From the NCBI GenBank assembly GCA_050247235.1, contig JBFWUN010000017.1, forward strand, positions 11,004 through 75,003: 64,000 nucleotides of DNA, read 5' to 3'. The number at the start of each line of letters is the position of its first letter. The stretch's first letter is position 1. This DNA comes from CAIKBL01 sp050247235 (GTDB taxonomy: Bacteria > Pseudomonadota > Gammaproteobacteria > Ga0077536). A program made the translations under genes and the position numbers. A model generated the notes under the pieces. That model ran no database searches and was not told the origin of the DNA. It saw only the letters and a program-made list of their open reading frames with translations. Positions 8,952 through 17,458 of this stretch are shown piece after piece.

Positions 8952-8986
8952 CCGCGACTCAATAACGACGACCTGCGGGGGGAGCG

Positions 8987-9643
8987 GTGCGCACGATTCT
9001 CGTCTTGAATCCGAAGGGCGGCAGTGGCAAGACCACGCTGGCGACGAACATAGCGGGGTTCTTCGCCGATCGCGGCCAGGCAGTCGCGCTGGCCGATTTC
9101 GACGTCCAGCACAGCAGCATGGACTGGCTCGCCGCGCGCGAGTCCGAGCGGCCCGAGATCAAGGGCATCGACGCCGCGGGTCACGGCCTGCGGGTGCCCG
9201 CGGGCATCGAGGTGCTGGTGATCGATGCGCCAGCCGCCACGCACGGCGAGGCACTCGGCAGCCTGGTGCGCCGCGCGCAGACCATCGTCGTGCCGGTCCA
9301 GCCGTCACCGGTGGACGTCCGGGCCGCGGAACATTTCTTCGAAGAGCTGATGGAAGTGCGCGTCGTCGAACGCCATGACGTGAAGGTCGCCACCGTCGCC
9401 AACCGCGCCCGGGAGGGTACCCAGGCCACCGCCGACCTGGAGGGCTTTCTCGACCAGGTCAAGCTGCCGAACGGGCGCAAGCTGCCGTTCCTCGCGCACC
9501 TGCGCTCGAGCGTGAACTACCTGCGCGCGGCCGAACGCGGCCTGTCCATCTTCGAGTTCGCACCGGCGGCCACGCAGCCGGACCGTGACTGCTGGGTGCC
9601 GCTCACGCGCTGGCTGATGAGCGCACGCAGCATGCCGGACTGA
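8987..9643 (+). CDS. Orphan ParA/MinD-family ATPase
   Basis: A 218-residue deviant Walker A ATPase: NPKGGSGKTT at residues 8-17 carries the signature lysine, followed by the switch ADFDVQHSS and the Walker B-like VLVIDAPA. Family members dimerise on ATP and position DNA, proteins or complexes along the nucleoid or membrane. No parB, minC/minE or flagellar partner is adjacent, and the amphipathic C-terminal helix of MinD is not evident, so the cargo is unknown. It starts at GTG 8987 behind a strong purine-rich GGGGGGAG. Convergent with hemY. Confidence 0.85.
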   Translation: MRTILVLNPKGGSGKTTLATNIAGFFADRGQAVALADFDVQHSSMDWLAARESERPEIKGIDAAGHGLRVPAGIEVLVIDAPAATHGEALGSLVRRAQTIVVPVQPSPVDVRAAEHFFEELMEVRVVERHDVKVATVANRAREGTQATADLEGFLDQVKLPNGRKLPFLAHLRSSVNYLRAAERGLSIFEFAPAATQPDRDCWVPLTRWLMSARSMPD

Positions 9644-9707
9644 GCACGCGCCGGAGGTTCGCCGCTCCCAGGCCGCGCCACGCGTTCAACCGCGCGATAT
9701 CGTCCCC

Positions 9708-10910
9708 TCAGCTGCCGGGCAGCGCCAGCACGCCGGCCTGCCCCGTCGCGAGTTCGAGGCCCAGCTGGCGCTGCCGGGCTGCACCCTCCGCATCGTGCAG
9801 CCGCTCCAGCGCATCGGCCAGCAACCGGTGAAGCATCGCGCTGGGTGCGCGGGCGAGCGCGGCCTCCAGGTACTCGCGCGCCTTGCCCCACAGCTGTTCG
9901 GTCAGGCACAGCCGACCCAGCGCGGTCAGCAGTGCGGGATCCTCCCGATGGTCCTCCAGCCAGTGCTCCGCATGGCGCAGCGCATCCTGCGCGGCGGGGG
10001 GACGCAGTTCGCCGTAGAGCGCGAGAAGCCGCGCGTCCCACCGTCCCAGCACCGCCTTGCGCAGCGCCGCTTCCGCCTGTGCCTGTGCGTCGTGAGTGAG
10101 CAGCACGCGCGCATACGCCGCGATCGCGACCGGCTCCGCGCGCACCGCCTTGGGCAGCGCATTCCACGCCGATGCCAGCGCCGCAAGATCCGCGTAGGGG
10201 CGCGCCAGGATGCGCGCGGCCACTTCGGCCTCCAGTTCCACCACGCGGGTCGCGGGGTAGGCCTGGGCGCGTTTGAGGCGCGGCAGCAGCGCGGCGATCT
10301 CGTCCCACGCGCCTTGCGCAGCGAGCTGGCGATGCCGCAGTGACAGCACCTGCCGGTGGTTGCCGTGTCGTTCCTCCAGGGCCCGCAGGGCCGCGTCCGC
10401 CGCGGTGATCTCCCCGGCCGCGAGCTGCATCTCCACTTGCTGGAGCAGAATCGCCAGGTCGGCCTGCGGCGCGACTTCCCGGGCAAGCGAGAGGTAGCCG
10501 TCGCGTCGCGACGGCGCCGCCTGCGCGTGCGCAGCCTGGGCCGCGGCGAGGTAGTGCGCGGCCGACGCGTGCGGCCCGCTCGCCTGTGCCAGCAGGCGTT
10601 CCGCGCGCGCGTACTCGCCGGCTGCGAGCGCCAGCAGTCCGTCGCTCAGTCGCTCGTGGTTGCGGCGGCGCGCGCGCTGATGGCGCCACTGCCGCAGGCG
10701 GCCGCGGACGGTCAGGAGCCGCCACAGCAGGCGGCCCGTGAAATAGACCGCGAGGCTCGCGGCGAGCGCGAGCACGATCGCGACGGCGAGCGTGGTGCGC
10801 ACGAGCCGATCGCCGTGCATCACCGTGACGAGTCCCGGATCGTGGCTCAGCCACTGGCCGAGCCCCACCGCCAGCGCGAGCGCGAGCAGGAACGCCGCGA
10901 GCACTCTCAC
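9708..10910 (-). CDS. hemY: HemY, membrane-anchored TPR protein of the haem operon
   Basis: A 400-residue inner-membrane protein with two N-terminal membrane helices (about residues 3-22 and 40-62), then a helical tetratricopeptide-like domain starting at RLSDGLLALAAGEYARAERLL. It is the proteobacterial HemY, linked to coordination of the late haem pathway; it is not the Bacillus protoporphyrinogen oxidase of the same name. The GTG start overlaps the hemX stop (GTGA), so the two are translationally coupled. Last gene of hemC-hemD-hemX-hemY. Confidence 0.88.
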   Translation of the reverse strand: MRVLAAFLLALALAVGLGQWLSHDPGLVTVMHGDRLVRTTLAVAIVLALAASLAVYFTGRLLWRLLTVRGRLRQWRHQRARRRNHERLSDGLLALAAGEYARAERLLAQASGPHASAAHYLAAAQAAHAQAAPSRRDGYLSLAREVAPQADLAILLQQVEMQLAAGEITAADAALRALEERHGNHRQVLSLRHRQLAAQGAWDEIAALLPRLKRAQAYPATRVVELEAEVAARILARPYADLAALASAWNALPKAVRAEPVAIAAYARVLLTHDAQAQAEAALRKAVLGRWDARLLALYGELRPPAAQDALRHAEHWLEDHREDPALLTALGRLCLTEQLWGKAREYLEAALARAPSAMLHRLLADALERLHDAEGAARQRQLGLELATGQAGVLALPGS

Positions 10911-12010
10911 ATCACTTCCCGGGGCCCCGTCGGCAGTTCGAGGGGCGTCGGATCAGCGGCTGCCGGAGGCGCCCTCGGGTCGCCCGAAGCCGCCTCCGGC
11001 GCACCGGACGACGCCGCGCGCAGCGCGGCAAGACGCGAAAGACTGTCTGCGAGCGACGGCAGTGGCGGGGCCAGCGCGAGGCCATCGAGTGCGGCGAGCG
11101 CTTCGAGCAGCGTCGTGGCGTCTTCGGACGCCGTATCGAAATGCGTGGCGAGCAGGGAAGCGATCGCCGTGCTGCTCGCCGCCAGCGCCTTGTCGTCGCG
11201 CGCGACCAGTGCCGCGCGCAGCAGCGTGATCTCGTTGCGCAAGGCCATCCTGGCAAGTGCCAGCCGCGACGGATCGAGCAGCGCGCGATCCTGTGCCTCC
11301 GTGGAGCGGATTTCGACCAGGGCGCGCAGGTCGCGCCAGATCTCCCGCACGATCCCCTGCCAGCCGTCCGCGGCGGACGGCGCGGCAGCGGGCGCAGCGG
11401 CTTCCACGGACTGACCTTGCAGGCGTTCGACCCGCGCGGCGTGCGCAACCCATTGCGCCGCGAGCGCCGAGACATCCGGCTCCGCCAGTGCCGACAACCC
11501 GGCGCGGGCATCGGCAAGACTCTGCAGCAACGCGGCCTCGCGCGGGTCGCGGCCGTCGAGTTCGCGCACCGCGAGTTCGAGCGCGGCGTCGGCGGTCCGG
11601 GGGTCACGTGACAGGCGCAGCGCGAAGTCCGCGCTGCGCACCAGGTGTTCGATCCGGGTGAGTCGCAGGAGATCGGCCGCCGTTGCCGCAGGCGCGGCAA
11701 TCTCGGCGGCGAGACGCGTCGCCTCCTCACGTACCGCCGCCACCGTGGCATCACGCTCCCCGGCGGCGCGCTCCAGCGCACCCAGGCGTTCGCGCAGCGC
11801 GTGGAGTTCGCCGCCCAGGCTGGTCGAACTCTGGTCGTAGCCGGCAAGCGTGGCCTCCAGGCGGGCCTGGGCGGGCGCGTAGATGCGCGAGATCCACGTG
11901 ATCCCCGCGAGCGTCGCCGCCGCCGCGATGCCCAGCGCGATGAACGCCGCGCCGCGGCCGCCGCGCGCCGCCGTCGCGGGTGTCTCAACCGCCGCCGGCT
12001 CATTGCTCAT
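10907..12010 (-). CDS. hemX: HemX-like membrane protein of the haem operon
   Basis: A 367-residue protein with one N-terminal membrane helix (about residues 23-43), followed by a long coiled-coil with alternating Ala, Leu and Glu, and a helical HemX domain including RLTRIEHLVRSADFALRL. The family is sometimes annotated as uroporphyrinogen III methyltransferase but lacks the SAM-binding methylase domain; HemX is thought to scaffold the haem pathway at the membrane. It overlaps hemD by 11 bases and hemY by 4. The N-terminal tail is short and proline-poor compared with the E. coli protein. Confidence 0.87.
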   Translation of the reverse strand: MSNEPAAVETPATAARGGRGAAFIALGIAAAATLAGITWISRIYAPAQARLEATLAGYDQSSTSLGGELHALRERLGALERAAGERDATVAAVREEATRLAAEIAAPAATAADLLRLTRIEHLVRSADFALRLSRDPRTADAALELAVRELDGRDPREAALLQSLADARAGLSALAEPDVSALAAQWVAHAARVERLQGQSVEAAAPAAAPSAADGWQGIVREIWRDLRALVEIRSTEAQDRALLDPSRLALARMALRNEITLLRAALVARDDKALAASSTAIASLLATHFDTASEDATTLLEALAALDGLALAPPLPSLADSLSRLAALRAASSGAPEAASGDPRAPPAAADPTPLELPTGPREVM

Positions 12011-12782
12011 TGGATGCCCACCTGACCAGGGCCTCGACGATGCTGCGATCGCCCGGGTTGTCCACCATGACGGGTTCGAGCGTGAAACCGAGCCGCTCCA
12101 CTTCCTGCGCGGTGCGGCCGCCCGCGACCATCAGCGGCACGTCGTACATCACGTCGAGTCCTTCCTGGTCAATCTTGTCGGCGAGATTGGTCAGTGCCTC
12201 CGGGCTCGTGATGATCGCGATATCCGGCGCTGTGATGTTGCTGTTGCGCAGAACGTCGGTCAGCCGGATGCTCGGTACGGTGCGCGCGTAGACTTCGCAG
12301 TAGTCGACCTGCGCGCCGCGCTGCTGCAACGCCTGGGCGAGGAGTTCGCGCCCCCCGGCGCCGCGCATGATCAGCACCCGCCGGCCGTCGATCGCGTGCG
12401 CGGAAAGACCCGGCACCTTGAGCAGCCCTTCGCTCGAGAATTCGTTCTTCGGCGTGTGCACTTCCTTGACACCGAGTTCGCGCAAGCGGCCGGCGGTGCC
12501 GACGCCAACCGCGAAGACCGCCTGCCCGGTCAGCGTCCTGCCGGCATCGTGGAGCAGCCGCAACCCGTGTTCGACCGCGTTCCTGCTGATGAAGACGACC
12601 GCGTCGTAGCTGTCGATGGCGTCGATCATCGCACGGGCCTGGGGACTCACCTTGGGTTCGATTGCGATCATCGGCGCGAATACGACCTGCCCGCCGTGTC
12701 GCTCGATCTCGCCGATCAGCGTCTGCGCCTGCTCCTCAGGCCGCGTCACCATGACGGCATAACCCTCAAGCGGTTGTGACAT
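12000..12782 (-). CDS. hemD: Uroporphyrinogen III synthase
   Basis: Closes hydroxymethylbilane to uroporphyrinogen III with inversion of ring D. The length of 260 residues is typical. Recognisable are MVTRPEEQA at the N-terminus, VFISRNAVEHGL in the first lobe, VFAVGVGTAGRLRELG, the glycine-rich LIMRGAGGRELLA, and the second-lobe serine-threonine stretch IITSPEALTNL. Starts at ATG 12782 with GGTGGA upstream, 18 bases after hemC. Confidence 0.93.
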   Translation of the reverse strand: MSQPLEGYAVMVTRPEEQAQTLIGEIERHGGQVVFAPMIAIEPKVSPQARAMIDAIDSYDAVVFISRNAVEHGLRLLHDAGRTLTGQAVFAVGVGTAGRLRELGVKEVHTPKNEFSSEGLLKVPGLSAHAIDGRRVLIMRGAGGRELLAQALQQRGAQVDYCEVYARTVPSIRLTDVLRNSNITAPDIAIITSPEALTNLADKIDQEGLDVMYDVPLMVAGGRTAQEVERLGFTLEPVMVDNPGDRSIVEALVRWASNEQ

Positions 12783-12800
12783 CCGCGTCCACCCTTCCCC

Positions 12801-13736
12801 TCAGCACTCCGCGCCGATTTCGCGCAGGATGCGAGCAGCGCCGCGTTCTAGCAAGTGATGTGCGAGTTCGCGCCCGAGCGCGGCACCGGCGGCGCGCGCT
12901 CCCCTGCGCATGCCGCGGACCTGTTCGCGGCCGTCGAGACTGGCCACCAGCGCTTCCAGTTCGAGCGTTTCGCCATCCAGGCGGGCATGCCCTGCGATCG
13001 GCACCTGGCAGCCTCCCTGCAGCGTCTCGTTCAGCGCGCGTTCGGCCGCGAGCGCATCCCACGCCTCCGTGTCCAGGAGCGGTGCGATCAGGGACTCGAT
13101 CCACGCGTCTCCGCGCCGGCATTCGATACCGATGATCCCCTGACCCACCGCCGGCAACAGCCGCGGACTCGCGAAATACTCCGTCACGTGGTCTGCCAGC
13201 CCGAGCCGGCGCAGGCCAGCGGCGGCGAGTACGATGCCGTCGAACTCGCCGCGCTGGAGCTTCTCGAGGCGGGTCGTGACATTGCCGCGCAGATCACGCA
13301 GTTCGAGATCGCCGCGCAGCGCCAGCAGCTGGCTGCGTCGACGCAGGCTGGAGGTTCCCACCACTGCGTCGGGACGCAGGGTCGCCAGGGTCGCGCCGTC
13401 GCGCGCGACCAGGCAGTCGCGTGGATCTTCGCGCGCGAGCACCGTCGGAATATGCAGCGCGTCCGGCAGTTCGACCGGCACGTCCTTCATCGAATGCACG
13501 GCGAGGTCGGCCGCGCCCGCGAGCATCGCCTGCTCGAGTTCCTTGATGAACAGCCCCTTGCCGCCGATCTTCGCGAGCGGTGTGTCGAGGATACGATCAC
13601 CCGCGGTCTTCATCACCACCAGCTCGATGGGCAGTCCGGGATGCAGGTCGCGCAGGCGGGCGCGCACGTGCTCGGCCTGCCACAGCGCGAGTCGGCTGCC
13701 TCGGGTCGCGATCCGGATAGGAGGAGAAGCGTTCAA
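12801..13736 (-). CDS. hemC: Porphobilinogen deaminase (hydroxymethylbilane synthase)
   Basis: Polymerises four porphobilinogen units. Of 311 residues, RIATRGSRLALWQ marks the start, KIGGKGLFIKELE and VHSMKDVP the active site region, and C243 in LQGGCQVP is the dipyrromethane attachment cysteine. The best-fitting start is TTG 13736; no ATG or GTG occurs in frame close upstream, and no clear ribosome-binding site precedes it, so translation may be inefficient. First gene of the hemCDXY operon, divergent from gshB. Confidence 0.93.
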   Translation of the reverse strand: MNASPPIRIATRGSRLALWQAEHVRARLRDLHPGLPIELVVMKTAGDRILDTPLAKIGGKGLFIKELEQAMLAGAADLAVHSMKDVPVELPDALHIPTVLAREDPRDCLVARDGATLATLRPDAVVGTSSLRRRSQLLALRGDLELRDLRGNVTTRLEKLQRGEFDGIVLAAAGLRRLGLADHVTEYFASPRLLPAVGQGIIGIECRRGDAWIESLIAPLLDTEAWDALAAERALNETLQGGCQVPIAGHARLDGETLELEALVASLDGREQVRGMRRGARAAGAALGRELAHHLLERGAARILREIGAEC

Positions 13737-13858
13737 CGGAGACGATCCGGGTGGGTTGCGGGCGGACGCCCCGACGGTTCAGTTATGCGTCGGGCGTATG
13801 CTAAGGTGTCGATTCATGCCGGGCAACCGGCCTTCCGCCGAGTCGTGACGAGCGAGCC

Positions 13859-14818
13859 ATGACCATCAAGCTCGGGGTCATCATGGACCCCATTGACGCG
13901 ATCAACCCCAAGAAGGACACCACGCTCGCTCTGATGCTCGCCGCCCGGCGGCGCGGCTGGGAGCTCCACTACATGGAGCTCGGTGACCTGACGCTGCGTG
14001 ACGGCCACGCGCGCGCGTGCACGCGGCCACTCGAGGTGCACGACGACACGAAGCACTGGTTCGATTTCACAGGGGATCCATGCGCGCGCGAACTGCGCGA
14101 CCTGGACGTGATCCTGATGCGCAAGGATCCGCCGTTCGACACCGAGTACATCTTCGCAACCTACCTGCTGGAGCGCGCACAGCACGCGGGGTCGCTGGTG
14201 GTCAACGATCCGCGCTCGCTGCGCGACGCCAACGAGAAACTCTTCACGGCATGGTTCGCCGACGTCTGCCCGCCGACACTGGTCGCGCGGCGCCACGACG
14301 AGATCCGCGCGTTCGCCGCCGAGTTCGGCGACATCGTGGTCAAGCCGCTGGACGGCATGGGCGGATCGTCGGTGTTCCGCATCCAGCAGGGGGATCCGAA
14401 CACGAGCGTGATCCTGGAGACGCTGACCGCGCACCAGAGCCGCTACTGCATGGCACAGAAGTACCTGCCCGCGATTGTCGACGGCGACAAGCGTGTGCTG
14501 GTCATCGACGGCGAGCCGGTGCCGTACGCGCTCGCGCGTATTCCCGCCGCCGGCGAACTGCGCGGCAACCTCGCGGCCGGCGGACGTGGCGAGGGTCGTG
14601 CGCTGACTGCGCGCGATCTCGAAATCTGCGCACGCGTCGGTGCGGAACTGCGGTCGCGCGGACTGCTGTTCGTCGGACTCGACGTGATCGGGGACTACCT
14701 GACCGAAATCAATGTCACCAGCCCCACTTGCGTGCGCGAACTCGAATCACAGTTCGGGATCCCGATCGCCGATCGGCTGATGACCGCGATCGCGACGAGG
14801 CTGGTCGCGCGGAGCTGA
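13859..14818 (+). CDS. gshB: Glutathione synthetase
   Basis: ATP-dependent ligation of gamma-glutamylcysteine and glycine. A 319-residue ATP-grasp enzyme: KLGVIMDPIDAINPKKDTT at the N-terminus, MRKDPPFDTEYI, DVVKPLDGMGGSSVFRI-type DIVVKPLDGMGG in the ATP-grasp loop, and FVGLDVIGDYLTEINVTSP near the C-terminus are all diagnostic. It opens the gshB-tonB-algH-ruvX-pyrR cluster common in Pseudomonas-like genomes. Glutathione would also be relevant to the Atm1-type exporter in this window (inference). Confidence 0.95.
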   Translation: MTIKLGVIMDPIDAINPKKDTTLALMLAARRRGWELHYMELGDLTLRDGHARACTRPLEVHDDTKHWFDFTGDPCARELRDLDVILMRKDPPFDTEYIFATYLLERAQHAGSLVVNDPRSLRDANEKLFTAWFADVCPPTLVARRHDEIRAFAAEFGDIVVKPLDGMGGSSVFRIQQGDPNTSVILETLTAHQSRYCMAQKYLPAIVDGDKRVLVIDGEPVPYALARIPAAGELRGNLAAGGRGEGRALTARDLEICARVGAELRSRGLLFVGLDVIGDYLTEINVTSPTCVRELESQFGIPIADRLMTAIATRLVARS

Positions 14819-14822
14819 CCGC

Positions 14823-15851
14823 GTGTCCACGCTGATATTCGAGCCGCGCGCGCTGCCCGTGCCCTACCCGGTGGTCACGCCGGGCGATCGCCTCGCGCTG
14901 ACCTTGTGTATTGCGGTCATCATGCACGCGATGATCATCCTGGGCGTGAGCTTCGCGCCGGAGCCGCCCGCGCGGCTGCGCCCGGAAGGGCTCGAAGTGA
15001 CGCTCGTCGCGCAGAAGGCGCCGGCACCGCCGGACAATCCCGAGATGCTCGCGCAGGCGAATGCCGCCGGCGGCGGCGAGCTGGCGCCGGGCGCGCGACC
15101 GTCGTCACCGATCGTCGCGCCCGTTCCGGCACCTGCCGCCGAGATTGCGGCCGCGGCGCCACCCGCGGGAACACCGGCAGAGCGCTCGCCGCTTCCGTTC
15201 GAACCCCGCCCGCCGGCGCGAACCCCGCAGGCTTCCACGCAGGATGCGCCGCGCGCAACGCCTGCGCCCGCCAAGCTGGTGAAGCCGGCGCCGGTGGCGA
15301 AGCTACGCGATGCGCCTGCGCAACGGCAGGAGGCACCACGGGAGACCGCGCCCACCCCCGCCGCCGATGACGCGCCGCCTGCCGCCGACGACGCACCTGA
15401 CCTGCCTTCCGCCCAGCAGCTCATCACCCGGTCGTTCGCGATGGCGAGCCTGCACGCGGAGCTCCAGCAGAAACTGGAGACCAAGGCGAGCCGGCCGCGC
15501 ACGAAGTACGTCTCGGCCTCCACGCAGGAATTCAAGTATGCCGCGTACATGGAGGCGTGGCGCCAGAAGGTGGAACGCATCGGCAACCTGAACTACCCGG
15601 ACGAGGCGCGCCGTCGCAAACTGTCCGGAGCGTTGCTGCTCGACGTCTCGCTGAAACCCGACGGCACGGTGCTCGAAATCATCGTCCGGCGGTCATCCGG
15701 CCATCGCGTCCTGGACGACGCCGCGGTGCGCATCGTCGAACTCGCGGGACCTTTCGCGCCGTTCCCGGAGGAGATCCGGCGCGAGGTGGATATCCTGCAC
15801 GTCACCCGCACCTGGAAATTTCTCAGCAGCGAAACCTTCCAGGCACAGTAG
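14823..15851 (+). CDS. tonB: TonB-family energy transducer
   Basis: A 342-residue protein that should transmit proton-motive force to outer-membrane receptors. A membrane anchor lies at about residues 25-45, followed by a long Pro/Ala-rich periplasmic spacer (about 60-195) and a C-terminal TonB domain: YPDEARRRKLSGALLLDVSL, RRSSGHRVLDDAA, then the final strand ILHVTRTWKF. GTG start 5 bases after gshB. No exbB or exbD is in this window. A TonB-dependent receptor is encoded at 31847-34024. Confidence 0.88.
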   Translation: MSTLIFEPRALPVPYPVVTPGDRLALTLCIAVIMHAMIILGVSFAPEPPARLRPEGLEVTLVAQKAPAPPDNPEMLAQANAAGGGELAPGARPSSPIVAPVPAPAAEIAAAAPPAGTPAERSPLPFEPRPPARTPQASTQDAPRATPAPAKLVKPAPVAKLRDAPAQRQEAPRETAPTPAADDAPPAADDAPDLPSAQQLITRSFAMASLHAELQQKLETKASRPRTKYVSASTQEFKYAAYMEAWRQKVERIGNLNYPDEARRRKLSGALLLDVSLKPDGTVLEIIVRRSSGHRVLDDAAVRIVELAGPFAPFPEEIRREVDILHVTRTWKFLSSETFQAQ

Positions 15852-15883
15852 TGCCGCGCAGTGCCGGAACGCGCGGAAGTTCC

Positions 15884-15913
15884 TTGTCAGGTTCCGGTCC
15901 CGGGAACCATACT
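15884..15913 (+). promoter_or_regulatory. Candidate sigma70 promoter with inverted repeat in the spacer, before algH
   Basis: TTGTCA (15884-15889) and CATACT (15908-15913) are separated by 18 bases. The spacer contains GGTTCC (15890-15895) and GGAACC (15903-15908), a perfect 6-base inverted repeat with a 7-base loop. The algH ATG at 15920 sits 6 bases after the -10, and no ribosome-binding site precedes it, so the transcript may be leaderless. The repeat could be an operator. Confidence 0.45.
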
Positions 15914-15919
15914 GAAATC

Positions 15920-16480
15920 ATGGATACGCTCGATCTCACGAACCACTTCCTCATCGCGATGCCCGCGCTCGACGATCCCAACTTCTCGCGCACCGTGACC
16001 TACGTGTGCGCACACAACGAGGAGGGCGCGATGGGAATCGTGATCAACCGGCCGCTCAACATCGAGCTCGGCGAAGTGTTCGCGCAGATGGAGCTGGAGT
16101 CGGACGACCCCGGCATCAACGCCTGCCCCGTGTTCCAGGGCGGGCCGGTACACCGGGATCGCGGGTTTATCATTCACCGCCCTGCCCGCGACTGGGGTTC
16201 GACAATCCGCGTGACGGAAGACATCGCCATCTCGACGTCGCGGGAGATCCTGGCTGCCATCTCGCGAGGGGAAGGGCCGCCCGACATGCTCATTGCGCTC
16301 GGCTATGCCGGGTGGGCGGCCGGCCAGCTGGAGGAGGAAATCGCGCGCAACGCGTGGCTGTCCGGTCCAGCCGACCTGGAGATCATCTTCAAGGCGCCGC
16401 CGGAGCAGCGCTGGGCGCGCGCCGCGGCCCGACTGGGGGTTGATCTCGCTCGCCTGTCCAGCGAAGTGGGACACGCGTGA
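15920..16480 (+). CDS. algH: YqgE/AlgH family protein
   Basis: A 186-residue protein of the conserved YqgE/AlgH family (DUF179): LTNHFLIAMPALDDPNF at the N-terminus, GAMGIVINRPL, VFQGGPV and LGYAGWAAGQLEEEI. Its biochemical role is not established; algH was named for an effect on alginate in Pseudomonas. ATG 15920 is chosen because the conserved N-terminus starts exactly there; the open frame further upstream overlaps tonB and has no similarity. Its stop overlaps the ruvX start (GTGA). Confidence 0.92.
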   Translation: MDTLDLTNHFLIAMPALDDPNFSRTVTYVCAHNEEGAMGIVINRPLNIELGEVFAQMELESDDPGINACPVFQGGPVHRDRGFIIHRPARDWGSTIRVTEDIAISTSREILAAISRGEGPPDMLIALGYAGWAAGQLEEEIARNAWLSGPADLEIIFKAPPEQRWARAAARLGVDLARLSSEVGHA

Positions 16481-16902
16481 GCAGCGCGTCGCCGGACTCG
16501 ACGGTCCTGGGATTCGACTACGGCGAGAAGCGAATCGGGGTCGCGGTAGGACAGACCGTGACGCGCACCGCGACCGCGCTGTGCACCCTCCCGGCGCGCG
16601 CGGGGCAGCCGGACTGGGTGCGCGTGCAGGCGCTGCTCGATACCTGGCGTCCGGAGTGCGTGGTAATCGGCCTGCCCGGTACCGCCGACGGCGCACCGCA
16701 TCCGCTCGCCGCCGCGATCCGCCGCTTCGGCCGCCGGTTGCACGGCCGGTTCGGGCTCGCCGTCGAGTACGTCGATGAACGCCTGTCCTCGCACGAAGCT
16801 GCCGCAAGGTGCGCCGGCGATCCCGCCCGCATCGACGCGATCGCGGCGAGCCTCATCCTCGAAACCTGGCTCGCGGAACATCGCCCGGAGCATGCCGCAT
16901 GA
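16477..16902 (+). CDS. ruvX: RuvX/YqgF, putative Holliday junction resolvase
   Basis: A 141-residue RNase H-fold nuclease family protein, implicated in pre-16S rRNA 5' maturation and in Holliday junction processing. Motifs: GFDYGEKRIGVAVG with the first catalytic Asp, VVIGLP, VDERLSSHEA, and IDAIAASLILETWL with the last Asp. GTG start overlaps the algH stop, and its TGA overlaps the pyrR ATG, so algH-ruvX-pyrR are probably translationally coupled. Confidence 0.93.
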   Translation: MSSASPDSTVLGFDYGEKRIGVAVGQTVTRTATALCTLPARAGQPDWVRVQALLDTWRPECVVIGLPGTADGAPHPLAAAIRRFGRRLHGRFGLAVEYVDERLSSHEAAARCAGDPARIDAIAASLILETWLAEHRPEHAA

Positions 16903-17405
16903 AACCCCGCTTTGACATCGACGAACTCATCGACCAGCTCGCGGTACAGGTGCGCCGCATGCTCGACGCCGAGGAGATCGCGCAACCCGCGCTGATCGGA
17001 ATCCGCACCGGCGGCGTCTGGATTGCGCGCCGGCTGCGCACGCTGCTGCGCATGACCGAGCCGCTCGGCGAGCTGAATATCGCGTTCTACCGGGATGACT
17101 TCAGCCGCATCGGGATCCATCCGACGGTGGAGCCCTCCAAGCTGCCGTTCGCGGTGGACAACCGCGATCTCGTGCTCGTCGACGACATCCTCTACACGGG
17201 TCGCACGGTGCGGGCGGCAATGAACGAAATTTTCGATTACGGGCGGCCACGCTCGATCAAGCTCGTTGTGCTGTTCGATCGGAGTGGGCGTGAGCTGCCC
17301 ATCCAGGCGGACGTCGTCGGCGCGCATCTCAAGCTCAAGCCGCGCGAGCATGCCAAGCTCACGGGCCCCGACTCGCTGGCACTGGAGATCCATCGCGGCC
17401 GCTGA
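16899..17405 (+). CDS. pyrR: PyrR, bifunctional pyrimidine regulator / uracil phosphoribosyltransferase
   Basis: A 168-residue type I phosphoribosyltransferase. The PRPP-binding motif LVDDILYTGRT lies near residues 88-98, and GIRTGGVWIARRL forms the PPi loop. In Gram-positive bacteria PyrR binds pyr mRNA leaders to cause attenuation; in Pseudomonas-like species it influences pyrimidine genes by a less clear route. ATG 16899 overlaps the ruvX stop. It precedes pyrB by 53 bases, but that gap holds no recognisable attenuator. Confidence 0.9.
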   Translation: MKPRFDIDELIDQLAVQVRRMLDAEEIAQPALIGIRTGGVWIARRLRTLLRMTEPLGELNIAFYRDDFSRIGIHPTVEPSKLPFAVDNRDLVLVDDILYTGRTVRAAMNEIFDYGRPRSIKLVVLFDRSGRELPIQADVVGAHLKLKPREHAKLTGPDSLALEIHRGR

Positions 17406-17445
17406 ACGAGACCGGCGTCACCTGTGTTCGCCGGATCGATTGGCC

Positions 17446-17451
17446 TACAAT
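17446..17451 (+). promoter_or_regulatory. -10 element (TACAAT) seven bases before pyrB
   Basis: TACAAT ends 7 bases before the pyrB ATG at 17459, so transcription from it would begin at or within two bases of the start codon. No good -35 hexamer is seen. Between the -10 and ATG there is only AGGCGCG. Confidence 0.45.
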
Positions 17452-17458
17452 AGGCGCG

